64,000 nucleotides of DNA, from contig SHWB01000001.1 in the NCBI GenBank assembly GCA_009691025.1, positions 1 through 64,000 on the forward strand, in the 5' to 3' direction. The stretch comes from Alphaproteobacteria bacterium. GTDB lineage: Bacteria; Pseudomonadota; Alphaproteobacteria; UBA6615. Positions 60,741 through 64,000 of this stretch are shown here, piece by piece. The notes under the pieces were generated by a model that ran no database searches, had not been told where the DNA came from, and was given only the letters and a program-made list of their open reading frames with translations. The position numbers were made by a program, and so were the translations under genes. How positions within the stretch are numbered: position 1 is the first letter of the stretch; each line of letters opens with the position of its first letter.

Positions 60741-60788
60741 ACCCCCACCCCACCCTCCCCCGCTTGCGGGGGAGGGTGGGGTGGGGGT
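60741..60788. repeat. 48-bp near-perfect palindrome (23-bp arms, 2-nt centre)
   Basis: acccccaccccaccctcccccgc-tt-gcgggggagggtggggtgggggt, intergenic. Confidence 0.85.
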
Positions 60789-60809
60789 GTTGGCAGCGCG
60801 CTAGATTTC

Positions 60810-62804
60810 TCAGAACCCGAACATATGATCGAGGCTGAAAGCGCCGCCGCCCTTCGTTTCGAGGCCGTGATAGCCGAACAGGCGGCAGGTCGTGTCGCGG
60901 ATCAGCACATAGGCGCTGCCGGCGCCGTTATTGGCGATGGCCGCGCGGCGCTCGGTCTCGTCGAACATTTCCGAGACCGTGAATAGGCGCGAGCCGCTGC
61001 ATGGAATGGCGATGTAGCGCGCCGCCACCTCGCGGCCGGCGCCGTCGTGCAGCGCGAGGCGGGTCTGCGAGTTCGCGTGCCACGGCGTCGAGGCCGGATA
61101 GATGAGCTGGCATAGGGTTTCCGCGCCGACGCTGCTGTCGGCCGGGTCGGCGCCGAGGCCGAGGCCGGGGGCGGCGCGCAGGAACAGCCGCGTCGACAGG
61201 CCGGGCGGCCGGCCGACATATGATTGCGGCTCGCCCGCGAAGGTCAGCACGGTGTTGAAGACATGCGCGCCGAAGCTGGTCTCGGCGATGTGGCCGCTCG
61301 CCCGGTCCTCGTAGCGGAACAGGCCGTGCAGCCAGCCATCGACGCCGCGCTGGGCCGCCGTGCCGCCGGCGCTGAAATCGTAGACCATCTCCATATGGCC
61401 GCGGAAACCGGCCGGCGCACCGGGGAACAGATCGTCGAACTCGACCGCGACGCTGTCGCGCCGTCGCAGCTCGCCGAGCGCGCGCCGCGCCACCTCGGTG
61501 CCGGCGCTGTCGTAGACGATGACGGTAACGGGCAGGTGGTCCTGGCTGCGCGCCATCGGCGTGATCAGCGCCGTCGAGCGCCAGCGGTCGCGCGGCAGCA
61601 CCGGCGCTGGCAGGATGTAGCCCTTGCCGAGCGTGGCGCCGAGCGCGGCAATGCGCAGATCGGGTTCGAGGTCGGTGCGCTCGACATTGGGATGGGCGAT
61701 GCGCAGGCGGGCGGGCGGTCCCGCCTGCGCGATCTCGTAGCGCGGCCGCACGAAATGCTTGCCGGCGCGGATCTCGATCTGCGCCGGCCAGGCGAGGCCG
61801 GGCAGCAGCGCCGCGACATCGAGCGCGGCGGTGCCGAAGGCCGGCACCGCGCGGTCGAGGAAGGCGGCCTTGCCGTCCTCGCCCATCGGGTTGAGGCCGA
61901 TGGCGCCGGCGGGGATCGGGCAGGGGTGGCTGTTCTGCACCCACAGCACGACGCGCTCGCCCACGGCCGGTGCCGGCAGTCCGGCGTAGAAATCGGCCGG
62001 CCAGGCATTGGCGTCATGGGTGCAGGACAGCACCGTGCCGTCCTCGCCATAGGTGTCGAGGGCGTATTTGACGATGTCGTGGCCGGCGACGCCGATGGCG
62101 TGGATGAACAATTGCCCGGTGAAGTCCGCGAGGCCGAAGCGGCGGCGCACGGCGCGGCTGTCGATCGCCACGCCGGCCGGGGAATCGGGTAGCGCCTCTT
62201 CCCATTCGGCCAGCCGCATGCCGTCCGCGCCGAGCAATTGCAGCCACAGGCGCACGCCGCGTGCCTTGTAGCCGTGCCAGTAATTGGCGGTGACCACGCG
62301 CGTGTGATGCGCCGTGGGGCCGGAGCCCGTGTCGCGGAAGAAGGCGAAGTTGGTGGCGAAGTTGAGATTGTGCAGGTAGGTGCCCGGCACGGTCAGCTTC
62401 GCGTCGGGCAGCCGCATGGCGTCGAGCGTCACCACTTCGCAGCCCGCCGGCACGATGTGGCGGACATGCGCGACGATGGTGCCGGCGTCGAAGGCGACGA
62501 CGAGCAAGGCCGTCACCTTCGCCCGCGCCAGCACCGTCACCGGCTCGGCATTGCGGCCGAGCAGTTTCTCGCCGATGCGCGCGACGTCCTGCACGAAGAC
62601 ATGGGCGAGTTCGAGGCCGGCGAGGGGGTGCAGTGCCGCGAATGGCACGGCGAAGCCCAGCGGGTCGTAGACGCCGACCGGTCCGGCGGCGGCGAGGCGC
62701 GCGATCATCGCCCCGGCCTGCGCGGCGACCGCGGGATGGCCGGCCGCCTTGAAGAAGGAATAGCCGCCGCTGCGGTTGGAGAAGGTTTCGATGTCGAGGG
62801 CCAT
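60810..62804 (-). CDS. conserved hypothetical protein, 664 aa
   Basis: Long ORF from MALDIETFSNRSGGYSFFKAAGHPAVAAQAG to SLDHMFGF; no domain recognised. Confidence 0.75.
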   Translation of the reverse strand: MALDIETFSNRSGGYSFFKAAGHPAVAAQAGAMIARLAAAGPVGVYDPLGFAVPFAALHPLAGLELAHVFVQDVARIGEKLLGRNAEPVTVLARAKVTALLVVAFDAGTIVAHVRHIVPAGCEVVTLDAMRLPDAKLTVPGTYLHNLNFATNFAFFRDTGSGPTAHHTRVVTANYWHGYKARGVRLWLQLLGADGMRLAEWEEALPDSPAGVAIDSRAVRRRFGLADFTGQLFIHAIGVAGHDIVKYALDTYGEDGTVLSCTHDANAWPADFYAGLPAPAVGERVVLWVQNSHPCPIPAGAIGLNPMGEDGKAAFLDRAVPAFGTAALDVAALLPGLAWPAQIEIRAGKHFVRPRYEIAQAGPPARLRIAHPNVERTDLEPDLRIAALGATLGKGYILPAPVLPRDRWRSTALITPMARSQDHLPVTVIVYDSAGTEVARRALGELRRRDSVAVEFDDLFPGAPAGFRGHMEMVYDFSAGGTAAQRGVDGWLHGLFRYEDRASGHIAETSFGAHVFNTVLTFAGEPQSYVGRPPGLSTRLFLRAAPGLGLGADPADSSVGAETLCQLIYPASTPWHANSQTRLALHDGAGREVAARYIAIPCSGSRLFTVSEMFDETERRAAIANNGAGSAYVLIRDTTCRLFGYHGLETKGGGAFSLDHMFGF

Positions 62805-62815
62805 CGCTGCCGCCG

Positions 62816-63436
62816 TCAGGACGCGCGCAGGAGCTTGGCGAAGGCCGACAGCGAGTGCCGAGCCTGCTCGCGCCACAGATAGGCGCGCCCCGTCACCCAG
62901 TTGAGCTGCAGGGACCGCCGCTCACCTTCGAAGGATTCGTGGCCGTGCCAGGCGTTCTCTGTGCAGCGGAAGGCCAGCAGCGTGCCGGCTGCCGGCGGCA
63001 CTTCGAGGATGTAGTCGTCGAGGCCGCGGTCGTTGTTGAGCAGGCGCAGCCTGCCGCCCGCGGCGTCCCACTCGCTGTTTAGGTAGAACAGCGCCGTCAC
63101 CAGCTTGCCGGCGGAATCGGTGTGGATGCGGCCGTCGGTGGCGCGGCAATGTCCGCGCACCGTTAGCATGGTCGGCCGGCCACCGAGGTCGACGCCCAGC
63201 TTGTCGCCCACCAGGCGCGCGAGGTCCTCGCCATCCAGCGCGGCGACGAGACCGGCGAATCCCGCCCCGTAGCCGAGCGCCCACGACGGAAAGCTGCCGG
63301 GCCCGTCAATGGCCGGGAAGTCGCGGTGGATGGCGGCCAGGGCGTCGGCGCGGATGGCCCCGGGCACGACGAAGTGCGGGAAGGGTGCGGCAAGAGCCGG
63401 TGCCGAGGCGATGGCGGCGAGGTCGAGCACGGACAT
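62816..63436 (-). CDS. 2-oxoglutarate/Fe(II)-dependent oxygenase-like protein
   Basis: IHTDSAGKLVTALFYLNSEWDAAGGRLRLLNN...TLLAFRCTENAWHGHESFEGERRSLQLNWV (HxD...H...R pattern). Confidence 0.82.
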   Translation of the reverse strand: MSVLDLAAIASAPALAAPFPHFVVPGAIRADALAAIHRDFPAIDGPGSFPSWALGYGAGFAGLVAALDGEDLARLVGDKLGVDLGGRPTMLTVRGHCRATDGRIHTDSAGKLVTALFYLNSEWDAAGGRLRLLNNDRGLDDYILEVPPAAGTLLAFRCTENAWHGHESFEGERRSLQLNWVTGRAYLWREQARHSLSAFAKLLRAS

Positions 63437-63484
63437 GTCGCGCCCTGTTTACGGCCGGCAGGGGGTGATTGCAATTGCGCCACC

Positions 63485-64000
63485 TCAAGGCGCTGGCGGC
63501 GCAAGCCCCAGTCGCTCGGCCACCGCGCGGGCGACGCGCGCCGTGTCGTCGGGCGGTGTGTAGGCCCAGTCTTCCAGCCGCCCGGCGAAGGGCCGCGTCA
63601 CCCCGGCATCGCGCATCGCCCTGTGGAAGCGGCGGAAGCGGGTCGTGCCGCCGGGCAGGTCGATGACGTGGACGGGCCGGCCGGTCCCTGCCGCCTCGCT
63701 AACCATGTTCACCGAATCGGCCGTCACCAGCACGGCATCGGCCAACGCGAGGAAGCCCAGATAGGGGTTATCGCCGCTGCAGTCCCAGACCGTGGCCGGG
63801 CTTCCGGCCAGCGCCGCCGCGACGGCCTGCGTGGCGGCCGGCGGCGTGCGGCGCGACGGCGTGACCATCAGGCCGGCACCCTGCGCGGTGAGCGCCGCCA
63901 GCGCGGCGGCGATCGCCCTTGCCTCGCGCTCGCCTAGGGCATAGGCGCGGTTGCCGCCGCCCAGCAGCACCGCGACACGTGGCCGTGGCAGGTGTTGGAG
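63485..64000 (-). CDS. ELM1/DUF1022-family protein (partial, runs off window end)
   Basis: VAVLLGGGNRAYALGEREARAIAAALAALTAQGAGLMVTPSRRTPP...DNPYLGFLALADAVLVTADSVNMVSEAAGTGRPVHVIDLPG. Confidence 0.82.
   Translation of the reverse strand, partial: LQHLPRPRVAVLLGGGNRAYALGEREARAIAAALAALTAQGAGLMVTPSRRTPPAATQAVAAALAGSPATVWDCSGDNPYLGFLALADAVLVTADSVNMVSEAAGTGRPVHVIDLPGGTTRFRRFHRAMRDAGVTRPFAGRLEDWAYTPPDDTARVARAVAERLGLAPPAP

Overview
64 kb of GC-rich DNA, probably alphaproteobacterial. It opens with the 3' end of an rRNA operon (23S end, 5S, initiator tRNA-Met, terminator). The rest is mainly chromosomal: catabolic genes (amidase, three FAH-family hydrolases, two GSTs, tandem MetE-like genes, two dienelactone hydrolases, acyl-CoA dehydrogenase), a GntR/RidA/M20/ABC-transporter cluster, molybdenum-cofactor genes (moaE, moaD, moeA, mobB), pgsA, uvrC, msrP, trxB and a C-terminal block of uncharacterised genes. 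I saw no CRISPR array, prophage or intact IS element. Two points stand out. (1) Genes appear to be decaying across the window. At least a dozen recognisable genes carry in-frame nonsense codons (mostly TAG), 1-nt frameshifts, lost starts or large truncations: mscL, a class III ADH, a MetE-like copy, hicAB, a triple-RidA gene, a D-threonine aldolase, a TPR/glycosyltransferase and a diheme cytochrome c. (2) One in-frame TGA may be functional. At 9482 it replaces the first Cys of a W-x-S-W-C-G-C redox motif in an otherwise intact 367-codon thioredoxin-like gene and is followed directly by a possible stem-loop, so it is a selenocysteine candidate. Family calls and consensus residues come from memory; no searches or alignments were run.
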